64,000 nt of DNA, taken from the NCBI GenBank assembly GCA_964017155.1, contig OZ024865.1, positions 45,164,696 to 45,228,695 on the forward strand, written 5' to 3'. Origin of the DNA: Oasisia sp. SBJ-2009. Its lineage: Eukaryota; Annelida; Polychaeta; Sabellida; Siboglinidae. The position numbers and the translations under genes were made by a program. The notes under the pieces are model-generated. The model was not told where the DNA came from and searched no databases. It saw only the letters and a program-made list of their open reading frames with translations. Shown here in pieces: positions 52,135 to 64,000 of the stretch (the first letter of the stretch is position 1; every line of letters begins with the position of its first letter).

Positions 52135-54762
52135 GGGGCAGGGGCAGGGGCAGGGGCAGGGGCAGGGGCAGGGGCAGGGGCAGGGGCAGGGGCAGGGGCA
52201 GGGGCAGGGGCAGGGGCAGGGGCAGGGGCAGGGGCAGGGGCAGGGGCAGGGGCAGGGGCAGGGGCAGGGGCAGGGGCAGGGGCAGGGGCAGGGGCAGGGG
52301 CAGGGGCAGGGGCAGGGGCAGGGGCAGGGGCAGGGGCAGGGGCAGGGGCAGGGGCAGGGGCAGGGGCAGGGGCAGGGGCAGGGGCAGGGGCAGGGGCAGG
52401 GGCAGGGGCAGGGGCAGGGGCAGGGGCAGGGGCAGGGGCAGGGGCAGGGGCAGGGGCAGGGGCAGGGGCAGGGGCAGGGGCAGGGGCAGGGGCAGGGGCA
52501 GGGGCAGGGGCAGGGGCAGGGGCAGGGGCAGGGGCAGGGGCAGGGGCAGGGGCAGGGGCAGGGGCAGGGGCAGGGGCAGGGGCAGGGGCAGGGGCAGGGG
52601 CAGGGGCAGGGGCAGGGGCAGGGGCAGGGGCAGGGGCAGGGGCAGGGGCAGGGGCAGGGGCAGGGGCAGGGGCAGGGGCAGGGGCAGGGGCAGGGGCAGG
52701 GGCAGGGGCAGGGGCAGGGGCAGGGGCAGGGGCAGGGGCAGGGGCAGGGGCAGGGGCAGGGGCAGGGGCAGGGGCAGGGGCAGGGGCAGGGGCAGGGGCA
52801 GGGGCAGGGGCAGGGGCAGGGGCAGGGGCAGGGGCAGGGGCAGGGGCAGGGGCAGGGGCAGGGGCAGGGGCAGGGGCAGGGGCAGGGGCAGGGGCAGGGG
52901 CAGGGGCAGGGGCAGGGGCAGGGGCAGGGGCAGGGGCAGGGGCAGGGGCAGGGGCAGGGGCAGGGGCAGGGGCAGGGGCAGGGGCAGGGGCAGGGGCAGG
53001 GGCAGGGGCAGGGGCAGGGGCAGGGGCAGGGGCAGGGGCAGGGGCAGGGGCAGGGGCAGGGGCAGGGGCAGGGGCAGGGGCAGGGGCAGGGGCAGGGGCA
53101 GGGGCAGGGGCAGGGGCAGGGGCAGGGGCAGGGGCAGGGGCAGGGGCAGGGGCAGGGGCAGGGGCAGGGGCAGGGGCAGGGGCAGGGGCAGGGGCAGGGG
53201 CAGGGGCAGGGGCAGGGGCAGGGGCAGGGGCAGGGGCAGGGGCAGGGGCAGGGGCAGGGGCAGGGGCAGGGGCAGGGGCAGGGGCAGGGGCAGGGGCAGG
53301 GGCAGGGGCAGGGGCAGGGGCAGGGGCAGGGGCAGGGGCAGGGGCAGGGGCAGGGGCAGGGGCAGGGGCAGGGGCAGGGGCAGGGGCAGGGGCAGGGGCA
53401 GGGGCAGGGGCAGGGGCAGGGGCAGGGGCAGGGGCAGGGGCAGGGGCAGGGGCAGGGGCAGGGGCAGGGGCAGGGGCAGGGGCAGGGGCAGGGGCAGGGG
53501 CAGGGGCAGGGGCAGGGGCAGGGGCAGGGGCAGGGGCAGGGGCAGGGGCAGGGGCAGGGGCAGGGGCAGGGGCAGGGGCAGGGGCAGGGGCAGGGGCAGG
53601 GGCAGGGGCAGGGGCAGGGGCAGGGGCAGGGGCAGGGGCAGGGGCAGGGGCAGGGGCAGGGGCAGGGGCAGGGGCAGGGGCAGGGGCAGGGGCAGGGGCA
53701 GGGGCAGGGGCAGGGGCAGGGGCAGGGGCAGGGGCAGGGGCAGGGGCAGGGGCAGGGGCAGGGGCAGGGGCAGGGGCAGGGGCAGGGGCAGGGGCAGGGG
53801 CAGGGGCAGGGGCAGGGGCAGGGGCAGGGGCAGGGGCAGGGGCAGGGGCAGGGGCAGGGGCAGGGGCAGGGGCAGGGGCAGGGGCAGGGGCAGGGGCAGG
53901 GGCAGGGGCAGGGGCAGGGGCAGGGGCAGGGGCAGGGGCAGGGGCAGGGGCAGGGGCAGGGGCAGGGGCAGGGGCAGGGGCAGGGGCAGGGGCAGGGGCA
54001 GGGGCAGGGGCAGGGGCAGGGGCAGGGGCAGGGGCAGGGGCAGGGGCAGGGGCAGGGGCAGGGGCAGGGGCAGGGGCAGGGGCAGGGGCAGGGGCAGGGG
54101 CAGGGGCAGGGGCAGGGGCAGGGGCAGGGGCAGGGGCAGGGGCAGGGGCAGGGGCAGGGGCAGGGGCAGGGGCAGGGGCAGGGGCAGGGGCAGGGGCAGG
54201 GGCAGGGGCAGGGGCAGGGGCAGGGGCAGGGGCAGGGGCAGGGGCAGGGGCAGGGGCAGGGGCAGGGGCAGGGGCAGGGGCAGGGGCAGGGGCAGGGGCA
54301 GGGGCAGGGGCAGGGGCAGGGGCAGGGGCAGGGGCAGGGGCAGGGGCAGGGGCAGGGGCAGGGGCAGGGGCAGGGGCAGGGGCAGGGGCAGGGGCAGGGG
54401 CAGGGGCAGGGGCAGGGGCAGGGGCAGGGGCAGGGGCAGGGGCAGGGGCAGGGGCAGGGGCAGGGGCAGGGGCAGGGGCAGGGGCAGGGGCAGGGGCAGG
54501 GGCAGGGGCAGGGGCAGGGGCAGGGGCAGGGGCAGGGGCAGGGGCAGGGGCAGGGGCAGGGGCAGGGGCAGGGGCAGGGGCAGGGGCAGGGGCAGGGGCA
54601 GGGGCAGGGGCAGGGGCAGGGGCAGGGGCAGGGGCAGGGGCAGGGGCAGGGGCAGGGGCAGGGGCAGGGGCAGGGGCAGGGGCAGGGGCAGGGGCAGGGG
54701 CAGGGGCAGGGGCAGGGGCAGGGGCAGGGGCAGGGGCAGGGGCAGGGGCAGGGGCAGGGGCA
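52135..54762 (+). repeat. Perfect (GGGGCA)438 array
   Basis: 2628 bp of uninterrupted GGGGCA, ending abruptly at GGGTCCAATG. All six frames are open and not genic. Confidence 0.98.
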
Positions 54763-54859
54763 GGGTCCAATGTCGTCACGACATCGGGGTCTCTTAATAC
54801 CATACACTGATAATCTAAGTAGATCGCTTGTAGTCCGGGCCTGATGGTCCCAGGCTAAA

Positions 54860-55190
54860 AACATGTTTTACACATGCAATGTGTTCTGGTGATGACATCA
54901 GCTACACCCTTCGACGATTTGAAGCACGTACGATGCGGCGATAGAAAGATATAAATGGTTTATTTATCAAGATGTGAAATAATAGGCTATTACAGTCACC
55001 TTCTTTAAAACCAGCGCGAATGTGTAAGTTGTTGAAGGTCAAAATACCACTGTTCATATCGCTATCCACCACTCTATCCAAACACGAAAATATTGTTGCT
55101 TTAGTTTTTGAGATATGGTGACATTTGTATTGACAACCGCCATTTAAAAAGATGGCAGAAATAAATATCGGAGGTAACAAAATATTGCAT
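54860..55190 (+). repeat. Dispersed repeat, also at the right edge of the window
   Basis: Diverged direct copy of about 63800-64000. Shared blocks are CCTTCGACGAT, GAAGCA, GAAATAATA, GGCGCGAAT/AGCGCGAATGTG, TTGTTGAAGGTCAAA and ATCGCTATCCACCA. No coding signal. Confidence 0.65.
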
Positions 55191-55199
55191 ATTTAAAAT

Positions 55200-56134
55200 T
55201 CTAGTCCCTTAAAACCTACATCCGCATATCACTATTATTGATCTGCATGTTTTATTATTTATTAAGATACGTGGATATTAAATTTTGCAGCTATTTTCAA
55301 AAATGGCCGTCGCCACCTTATGGCCAGTTTTTGATAATTCCACCTAGTAGAATGTTAAAGACATATGTATGTATTAGTCACATCAACAGTCAAACTTTCT
55401 TAACTACAAAATGTCTATAGGGCATAAAGCACCATTTTTAATACAACCATCCATCTTAGTCGGTGTAGCTCCCCTGGCTCATTACGCCATACGAGCCGCA
55501 ACACACCCTAATATTTACTTCGAAGATATGAGCCCTGTTGATTTTCGCTTGCGGTACCTAACCTGTGCAATGATCACATACGGCCGAACAAATATGCAAA
55601 CACGTTCACGTCGCGTTTCAGAATTAATATTGCCCAAGGTTGCTTTTAATGTTTAGTGTTCACTACTATTCTCTCATCACTTTGAATGTGTTACTGTTGA
55701 TACGTAATGCTATTATACTAGCGTATCATATGTTCTTTATTTATACACTAAATGTTTTTATTTAAATATCTGATTTATTATCAATATATTGTAACTGATG
55801 TAGGATTGTAACTGTTTAAATGCCAGCTGTATTTATCATGGACGCTTCACATAACTGTTTCAAATAGGTACTACATAAAACAGGCATAGAAACTGATTGG
55901 GTCACGCGTAGCAACTAGAATGTCACATTCAAAGTAGCTTCAGTTGTGCCATTTTAGCATATCAATATGTCGTATTATATGTTGCCATCAGGCAGTTATC
56001 ATTGCATAATTTTCATCTCCTTTTATAAATGTTATTTTTTAATTTATAAAGTCAATATCGTAAATGTGTTGTACTTGTCTTAAGCGTTGGACGAATACAA
56101 ATACAAAAACGCTAACAACTATTAGAATTGACGG
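55200..56134. other. Intergenic, no gene seen
   Basis: AT-rich sequence. An 82-codon frame at 55411-55656 has no recognisable feature. The stretch ends at the 3' end of gene C. Confidence 0.5.
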
Positions 56135-56287
56135 ATTTTTGAGCTGTAGCTTTATTGTTGCTGTGCAATCACACAATCGTTCCTGTTACAAGAGAACAAG
56201 TAGATACAAATTCGGATACATTTATCTTCGCTCTGAACCACTTGCCCCGTATCTCATGTACATTGTCAGACAGACCGGTGAACGTGA
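56135..56287 (-). other. Gene C 3' UTR exon with poly(A) signal
   Basis: On the minus strand: acceptor AATTGCAG at 56288, then TCACGTTCACCGGTC, and AATAAA at 56156-56151. It resembles the 3' UTR exon of gene B. The intron between 57094 and 56287 carries a (GT)n tract. Confidence 0.6.
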
Positions 56288-56718
56288 CTGCAATTGAAAA
56301 CATAAATCGAGTAATGATTACTGACACATTTATAAATATGAATATACGGTATTACGGTGTCGTCATGATAAAAAATATACACCACCACAACATTAATAAA
56401 TAATTAAAATACAAAGAAAACCTATAATAACAAAATTAGATGATTTGAAACCAATTTGATGAAACTGTTCAGAGAGTTCGTCGACCGTGCAAGGCATTTG
56501 TTGACATGACTGGATTTGTTGTACGTACTTGAGTCTACGGATAGCCAATAACATGTGGATGTCAGTGGCAAACATAGTGCGGGCAGAGGTATTAGACACG
56601 TTGATGTGGCTCTTGTATGTTTGTTAAAACCATTTAGCATTATATTTCTTTCGAGTTGCAGTGGTCAAGTCGACTGCTACATACTTACATTGCTGGAAAT
56701 AAATACAACCATAATATG

Positions 56719-56952
<234 letters not shown>

Positions 56953-57107
56953 GATCAACGATGTTTCCCTAAATTGCCACATATTATTATATTATTTACA
57001 CAGTTAAGATAAATATGATTACAACATTCACTATCATGGATAGGAACAATCACAACGATTGTCCGACTGTTATTAAATAATATATCAAGTCACCTTATGC
57101 TACTTGC

Positions 57108-58516
57108 TTATCGGTGTCCACAGCAGTTGTGGCACACGTGGACACATCGACGGCGATGACAGTCGTAGTGACGTCTGTTCCAGGGGCATCTCCTGTAGCG
57201 AATGGGACGTCCATATCTGCAGTAGACGTAGCTTCGGCAGCCGTTGCAAACGGTCGCCTGCCAGCCGCTGTGCCTCTCACAGTAAGACTCTCTGCAGCCT
57301 GCGGAACACGTTATGCGTACGTTTTAAACCACAATTGCATATTAACATAACCACTACTGCGATCAATAGAATAGTGTTCATCACGCTTCAACCAAACAAA
57401 TTAACTGTAAAAAAATAATGTTGCCATAATACTTATTATATCAATAGTTGCTGTATGAAACATTTTCTTATGCATACGAAACACCGAAATATATCGCAAA
57501 ATACATGTGATCTTTAATGTTGTGTCTTAAAATGTGAATTGTACACGAACCGCAACGACCACGTCCCGGGTAGAAGGACTGGTTCAGTCCACATGAGTGG
57601 TAGTACACTACTCCACGTATGCACACGTAGTAGTAGCGACCGTAGAAGTAGGCCGAGTAGGACATTCGGATAGTAACGGAATAACAGTGATCTAAGCACT
57701 GTCCTAAAACACACAACACGTTGGTTCGTCTGATACAAGTGTTATGAATGCAGTGAAAATGAACTATGAATATCTCACTGGATTAAAACATGAATTAACA
57801 AGTGTTAATTATTATTATATTTTAATTAACCTAATTACAGCAGTTAGTTTTAAATAGAAAATATTTAACAACATTACTGTAAACATAATATATGTGAAAT
57901 ACCTCAATTCGACAAGTCTTCAGTACACTTACCGCACCTTCCACTCACAGTGACGCACAGGTGTACTTCACAACGGCCGTACACAACTCTCCTGCCGACA
58001 CATCGGTAGTAGTAGGGCAGAGGCTTCACCAGCGACGGGTAGAAGAAGTCAGAGCGACGATGTCTGCAGCAATCGTAGTTGTAGCCGTTAAAGATGCCAC
58101 CGTACGGGAAGCGCGCTACAAGCAAATACATATCTACCATCAGAAGCATGTTTCTGAACAATGATTATAGTGAGATCAATGGCTTCCTTTAGATGTGTTG
58201 TATGCATGAGTTATACGGGGATTCCTGCAGCTATCGTAGTTGTAGCGTGTTTAATATTCATACAGAAGGGAATACATTATGACATATATAACTACATATA
58301 AACATACACATACATACACTCCCTCGAATATGCATTACATACACATGCGCACTCCTTACTCGTGATTGTTAGACATTACGCACCGGATGATTAATATAAT
58401 ATACACGTAAATACGAAAACTTGCGTCTATCGCATATAACATAGTCACATGTTTCACTCACCGTCCGCTGCATAGACAGCTGCGAGAGCCAACAACGCAA
58501 TGAAGTACTTCGCCAT
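57108..58516 (-). CDS. Gene C: secreted Tyr/Cys/Arg-rich protein with three CBM14-like modules, intact
   Basis: Minus-strand exons 58516-58462, 58115-57933, 57703-57551 and 57298-57108 give 193 residues, all joined in phase 1. The signal peptide is MAKYFIALLALAAVYAAD. Module 1 (RFPYGGIFNGYNYDCC..) has lost the first Cys (Ile in its place) but keeps CVGRRVVYGRC and the rest. Module 2 (GQCLDHCYSVTIRMSYSAYF) is one residue shorter and keeps its five Cys (YYYVCIRGVVYYHSC). Module 3 keeps the core Cys pattern and ends CHNCCGHR. Most diverged of the three intact paralogues, and inverted relative to A and B. Role inferred as for gene A. Confidence 0.86.
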
Positions 58517-58685
58517 ATCGACTGTGGTATACTGAAATTAGGAATATGTGTTTGAAAATCGATCTGATGATCATTCTCATTAACATTACAAACATGTAAA
58601 AGTGTTCAATCTAAAACACACCATCATATTTATCATAGTTGTCAGCAAATCAAAGAAGACACGCCAAAGAAAATAATTCACTTAC

Positions 58686-58733
58686 CGCGCAGACAATGAG
58701 TGTGCCGCCGGGTCTTCGTCTGATGTCAGTGGT
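58686..58733 (-). other. Gene C 5' UTR exon
   Basis: Minus-strand leader ending at the donor GCGCG|GTAAG (58686/58685). It includes a CATCAGACGAAGA block like gene A's CATCAGTCGAAGA. The intron ends at AATTTCAG (58532), 15 nt before the ATG. Confidence 0.6.
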
Positions 58734-58756
58734 ACTGAAGTCCTCAAATGTCTCAG

Positions 58757-58764
58757 TGTTTATA
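58757..58764 (-). promoter_or_regulatory. TATA box of gene C
   Basis: Minus-strand TATAAACA in the context GTTGTATAAAC, with the same spacing to the CATCAG leader as in genes A and B. Confidence 0.65.
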
Positions 58765-58769
58765 CAACT

Positions 58770-59114
58770 ACACCTCTATCAATCACACCCTGTAAGACGT
58801 CAATATGCGAACTTCAACGTAACAGGTGTCGTTGCATATATCCGCTATCCCAAACATGTCACGCTATCAGACAGTTACTTCTATATTGTTTTTAGCATGC
58901 GATCGTCCATCTTGTTTTAAAGGCCTCGAGTATCACCTGATTAAAACTCAACTACAACCACTGGCGAAAGAGTGAAATGTACCCATAAACAGTGCTTATG
59001 AATACGTATTTCATCTGTCAAAGGACCACCGTTGCGTTGGTAAGTTAATTGAAGCACTGATTTCAAATATAATTTTATGTATTTTTGTATGTCTGTATGT
59101 TTCTCTGCTTGAAA
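58770..59114. other. Gene C upstream flank, no gene seen
   Basis: No further promoter element or gene is recognised before the satellite block. Confidence 0.5.
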
Positions 59115-59900
<786 letters not shown>

Positions 59901-59939
59901 GTCTGCGTGCCCGATTGCGTGATTGACTGCCTGAGTGTG

Positions 59940-60424
59940 TGTTTTACCCTTTCCCCTTATTTCTTTCCCTCTGTGCCTTTTTCGCTAAGAAAAGACTGCA
60001 ACGTCACCTCTTATGGTGTTATTATAAACGAGTACAAACTATGACGTTTTAAGGATATGCAGTATGGTAAAAAAGTTGTTATTTATTATGGTAGCTTGCT
60101 GAAATGTTCAGACAATCTTAGTTACATTTAAAGAGGAATGCGAATAAAAAAAAGAATTGTTGACCCCCTTTAACCCTGATCGGGACAGCCATGTTTCAGT
60201 CATTGTATTAGCATGGTTCAATGCATCCGTTTGCCATACTACTATTGCGTTACACTGACGGCCGTTATGGTACCCCATAATGTACCTAACCGGGTTACGG
60301 TTTTTACAAAGATAAACGGTCTGTGACGCTAACAACTGCTGACACCATGCTGCTTCACACTCGTACGTAAACACGTGCTTAAATCATGCGCTAAAGAAAC
60401 ACCACCGTAGATACGGTTACTTGT
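59940..60424. other. Intergenic, no gene seen
   Basis: No feature is recognised between the satellite and the (ATT)n tail of the LINE. Confidence 0.5.
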
Positions 60425-61508
60425 CATAATAATAATAATAATAATTAGTTAACTTCTATTGCGCCTATATCCTTAGAAACCAAGCTCAGAGACGCATCAA
60501 AAAACATAACCGATCTCATAGTCGGTAAACAAATCAAGTTGTCATCAGATTGATTGATGCGCCAGGGAGCTATGGTGGATAGGCCAGATTGTACAGATAT
60601 GTTTTTAAATGACGACGGAATTTAGCAATATTTTCAACTGATTTCACGCTAGAAGGAAGCATATTCCATAGAGTAGGCGCACCCACAGCAAAAGCCCTGG
60701 TCCCCATATTAGTATTGACCTTTGGTACAAAGAGTAAATCAGAAGTAGATGACCGAAGTTGAATAGGTTTTCTTATAGGAGTAAGTAAAGTATGTAAATA
60801 CGATGGCTGCTTAGAAGAAAGTGCCTGGTAAGTAATGGTACACATCTTAAACATTATACGATATTGGACAGGCAGCCAATGCAGAGACTTTAGAAGCGGC
60901 TTAGAAGGAGTAAAGCGTGGAGACCTAGTCACCACCCTTGCTAAGCAATTTTGAACACGTTGTAGTTTTGTGATATCCTTAATAGCAATATTATGAAAAA
61001 GTGAATTACAATAGTCTAATATACTAGTAACTAATGCAGTTGAAATAGTCTTTGCAACAGAAACAGTCAAATATCGACGAATACGCCGCAAATCACGAAT
61101 GTGGTAAAAACATGTTCGACAAATTTGAGAAATGTGTTCTCTAAAATTTAATTTATCATCAAAAATTACTCCCAAATTCCTAGTCGAAACTGCAGGCATA
61201 TCATGCTGATTAAGTAAGGGTATAGGAAAAAGAGTCTTAATGTTGTCACGCTGCCGGTGTGTACCAATAATAAGAAACTCAGTTTTATCAGCATTCAGCT
61301 TCAATCTACTCTCAGTCATCCAGCAAAAAATGTCATCAATACAAGTTCTAAGCTGCTGTAAAGAACTACTTGCATCTGAAGTGGATAATGATATATAAAT
61401 TTGAGTATCATCTGCATAAAGATGATGGCTCAAATGATGCCTATTAATCACTAGACTAGGAGTAGTATACAGTGTAAAAAGTAATGGTCCCAAAACTGAC
61501 CCCTGATG
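60425..61508 (-). mobile_element. 5'-truncated LINE, C-terminal half of an L2/CR1-type reverse transcriptase
   Basis: The minus strand is open for 307 codons from 61493, and the frame extends back through QGSVLGPLLF (61507). It then has HLYADDTQIYI (catalytic YADD block), KLNADKTEFLIIG, NLGVIFDDKLNF, SILDYCNSL, LHWLPVQYRI and GAPTLWNMLPSSV, ending YNLAYPP. This motif set is that of L2/CR1-group non-LTR elements. The 3' UTR is short and ends in (ATT)n at about 60447-60428. Everything upstream of PQGS is missing, as in typical 5' truncation. The intact frame suggests a fairly recent insertion. It abuts family copy 2, with no clear target duplication seen. Confidence 0.9.
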
Positions 61509-61689
61509 TTAATTCCTGACTTCAGCTAAAGCCTTTGCCATCAAAAACAGTTTGCCGTGGCTGACCAATGAAACCTAGCATCTAGTATGATATCTGGAGC
61601 AGTCCTTCCGATTAAAAGATGCAACTGCCTGTGCTACCGTTTGCCAGAAAGCTGAGGACGCAATTCCCCAGTCCGTATTGGATACGATC
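61509..61689. other. Junction between LINE and family copy 2
   Basis: Short stretch with possible decayed N-terminal coding sequence of family copy 2; not assignable. Confidence 0.3.
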
Positions 61690-63324
61690 ACTCGCTTTCA
61701 AAAAGAAGGGTGACAGAACACAGCAAAATGTGCATACTGGATAGCTTCCTTGAGTCTGGTAACATACTACTTCGACTCTTACGAGCAGACAGGGAGACAA
61801 ATTTCCTAATGCACATACAAGCTGTGATAGAAACTATTTCGTCCTGGCTGGGCGAATTAACTGTTCCCGATACACCCCAGTGTACATCGCAGAGATGAAG
61901 CAACTGGACGAAAGAGAACCACTGATGTATCGCCACATGTGGAGGGGGGGGGGTTGTTGTTGTTCGTAGGTCAGCGAGTCGGATTTTCAATTGTGTCCCT
62001 ACAGATCAAGCCCAGGAACAAACAATAAGTCGTGAAGCAAAGAGCCAGGTATGTGTTATATGTTTCACACTGCGCAAAGGCGCACTGCTACGCTGGCTAA
62101 TGACACGTCACATCACGGGCGAATATGCGGAGGCTTTCACGAAAGGTTTCTGGGAACCAATGCAGAAATGCACCATGTCAACATTTGCGGACATGAAGAA
62201 AGCCCTCCCAAACGACAAGGATCGAAAGCTGATAATTGACAGTGAGGTATTGTTTCGGCGGCTACTGGGAGTCTCCAAGAGTCGTGATGTTGACCTGAGG
62301 AAAGTTCTCCAGTACGAATTGGCTGCAGTGCCATCCCTTGGAGTTGAGCTGTGTGACCATTGTTTTCGATCGCTATGATAATGGGTCAATCTAGACAACA
62401 GAACGAGAGCGACGGGGTTCTTCTGCACTGTTACCTAGGTATCAGATCCAGGGGAGCAGACAAGTTCCTAACTACCCAAGTTTCTGAAAGGAGCAGGCAA
62501 CAAGGCAAGCCTAGCGAATTATATCTCGCGTACATCTTGGAGCATGCAACTTAATACTGTCACGGGACCAGGAGAAGATCATAATTCAGTGTGATGATAC
62601 AGACGTCTTAGTCTTGTTAGTCTACTATTTCAGCAGAGGACACTTAAGTGACCATGTGTATATGTATGCTGGACATTCCGGAAAGGAGCGATACATTCCT
62701 GTACACAGGATTGCGAATGAACTTGGTCAAACAGTGTGTGAGTGTTCCATGAACAGAATAGGTAAGAAAACTGCCTATTCGAAACTGCTCAAAAATGTAG
62801 ACACTCTGTCGAACCATGAAGATGACCTAGAGCACAGCGTCGCCGTTGCTCGCAGCTATGCACTAGTTCTATACGAAAAGAAGGGAAGTGACATGGACAC
62901 GCTTGACGAGTTGCGCTACATCATGGCTACGACAACAGACAAGTCCGCATCCACGCTTCCCTCGACGGAGGATGCCTTCAAAAAGCACGTCCTTCGAGCA
63001 AAATACCAAACACGGATTTGGTGCAATAGCCTCATGCCTAACGAAGAAGTGATCGAACCAGTTGTCCATGGATGAACTACTTGTGATGATGGAGGTACTA
63101 CACAGACAATGTTCACTCAGGCATCTGCTCCAGTTGAGGTTCGGTATCTGACTCACCTCTACTGCACCGATAAAGACTGTTTGAATGCGAGGAAATGACA
63201 TTTTCTCCTTGTCGGACTAGAGTGCATCGATGCTTGTTCTTGTACAGGCTGTGGTAATCAGAACAACAAACCTGAAGGAGATGAAGGAAAGGAGATGGAC
63301 ACAGACGTACGTGTGATTGAATAA
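61690..63324 (+). pseudogene. Copy 2 of the repeated EADTR / CXC-tail protein family, degraded
   Basis: With several frame breaks the + strand reads LLRLLRADRETNFLMHIQAV (61760), then YTPVYIAEMKQLDEREPLMY (61872-61930), TDQAQEQTISREAKSQ (about 62004), WLMTRHITGEYAEAFTKGFW (62093), LRKVLQYELAAVPSLGVE (62296), then CDDTDVLVLLVYYFS and RYIPVHRIANEL (62589-62730). It ends with a 'TEDAFKKHVLRAKYQT' block and, after a stop at 63075, a Cys-rich tail GLECIDACSCTGCGNQ (about 63217-63265) containing one in-frame TGA. YIPVH and the 'T.DAF..H..RA' block are shared with copy 1. It is more complete at the N-terminus than copy 1 but clearly non-functional. Confidence 0.6.
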
Positions 63325-63799
63325 ATGGGGACTTCGTTTCACTTCATGTGTGGTTTCTGTTATGTTACGAGTAGGCAACAGTTGGCATTTGTTAGCTGCT
63401 TTGTGATGATTATGGCTGGAACTTTCCACATGCCTACCCGCATTCATCAACAATTCCCCAAAAAATAGTTTGAGCATTGTCGCAGACTGATGGTTAATGG
63501 ACCATGTGATACCCACTTCACCATGCTCAAACTAATTTTTCTATTAATGACACATCCTGGGTGATTAATAAAGTCAGGTATGACACTGTTATAACATGTA
63601 TTGGTAGTAGGGTGCAATAAACTATGCTTCAGTTTGGTCAAAATCACCAACAATCGCCATATGTTTTTACCCTTAACACCCTTTTCAGCATAAAACTGAT
63701 CTTATGTATATTGAGCGATAACAGGGAACATATCACATACGACGTTGAACTCGTTTCAAACTTATAACTAATTTCAACAGTGGGTCAAACAGGTATCCA
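63325..63799. other. Intergenic, no gene seen
   Basis: No feature recognised. Confidence 0.5.
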
Positions 63800-64000
63800 C
63801 TGTACACTAGCTATGACCTTCGACGATACGAAGCATCTAAAATGTGGTGAAAGATGGATCTAAATACCGTATTTCTTAAATACTGAAATAATAAGCTTTG
63901 CCAGACGCCATCTTTTAAAATGGCGCGAATTGTTATGTTGTTGAAGGTCAAATAACATGATTGGTATCGCTATCCACCAAGCTATCCAACTACATCAAAA
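63800..64000 (+). repeat. Dispersed repeat, second copy, runs off the window
   Basis: Diverged direct copy of 54890-55090 (CCTTCGACGAT; TTGTTGAAGGTCAAA; ATCGCTATCCACCA). The right end is outside the window. Confidence 0.65.

Larger units (their letters stand above)
48941..54763 (+). repeat. Tandem duplication unit 2 (5823 bp, ends in a hexamer array)
   Basis: Second copy of the 43635-48940 unit, starting CACATACGGCCATAAGTCG. Its array is 648 bp longer than that of unit 1. After 54763 the sequence changes to unrelated single-copy DNA (TCCAATGTCGTCACGACATC). Confidence 0.92.

Noticed and set aside
46951..54762. Telomeric repeat
   Set aside because: The unit is GGGGCA, not TTAGGG or another known telomere unit, and the arrays are internal and flanked by single-copy DNA.
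43635..54763. CRISPR array or repeat-spacer structure
   Set aside because: Units are either contiguous hexamers or one large duplication; there are no regular spacers, and the context is eukaryotic.
46649..54864. Open frames of 700-990 codons (Gly-Arg, Ala-Pro, Leu-Pro, Cys-Pro repeats)
   Set aside because: They are the six translations of the GGGGCA array. A hexamer without stops is open in every frame, and there is no flanking gene structure.
55411..55656. 82-codon ORF as a gene
   Set aside because: Nothing recognisable and no conserved copy to support it.

Overview
The window looks like nuclear DNA of a marine invertebrate, most likely a lophotrochozoan such as a gastropod mollusc. That placement is an inference. 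It rests on genes split by GT-AG introns with TATA-box promoters, LINE relics, dense microsatellites, and a Tyr/Cys-rich secreted family whose modules resemble chitin-binding type 2 (CBM14, peritrophin-A) domains. No bacterial-style operon, rRNA, tRNA or CRISPR array was seen.

The main gene content is one small family. Three copies appear intact: gene A (+, CDS 5247-6949), gene B (+, 29642-31294) and gene C (-, 58516-57108). Each has a TATA box, an untranslated first exon, an 18-residue signal-peptide exon, three phase-1 exons each coding one CBM14-like module, and a 3' UTR exon with AATAAA. At least six decayed pieces lie around them: D (14270-15169), E (18505-19707, -), F (21240-22189, -), G (22245-22870), H (33680-33942) and a promoter relic I (36380-36520). 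This is a birth-and-death cluster. The last coding exon is also open in a second frame in all three intact genes, and a second AG 7 nt into the exon would select that frame.

Between the genes lies nested duplicated DNA. A dispersed element (R2) forms an inverted pair at 1-4640 and recurs at 11.0-12.4 and 24.6-26.6 kb. A TA-flanked element with 24-bp terminal inverted repeats (9822-11046) recurs at 23.3-24.5 kb and inside the exon of relic D. A third repeat (R3) recurs at 12.4, 13.5 and 32.7 kb. The 3' part of gene A recurs as a large inverted duplication at 20.0-23.3 kb. LINE reverse-transcriptase relics lie at 2.5, 8.8-9.6, 20.0-20.4 and 60.4-61.5 kb.

From 43.6 to 54.8 kb there is a recent tandem duplication of a 5-6 kb unit. 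Each unit ends in a huge perfect hexamer array, (GGGGCA)330 at 46951-48930 and (GGGGCA)438 at 52135-54762, preceded by a graded series of related hexamers. Two copies of a repeated invertebrate protein family with a cysteine-rich CXC-like tail lie at 40.9-42.0 kb (-) and 61.7-63.3 kb (+). Both are broken by frame damage. The remaining stretches are microsatellite-rich intergenic DNA without a supportable gene.
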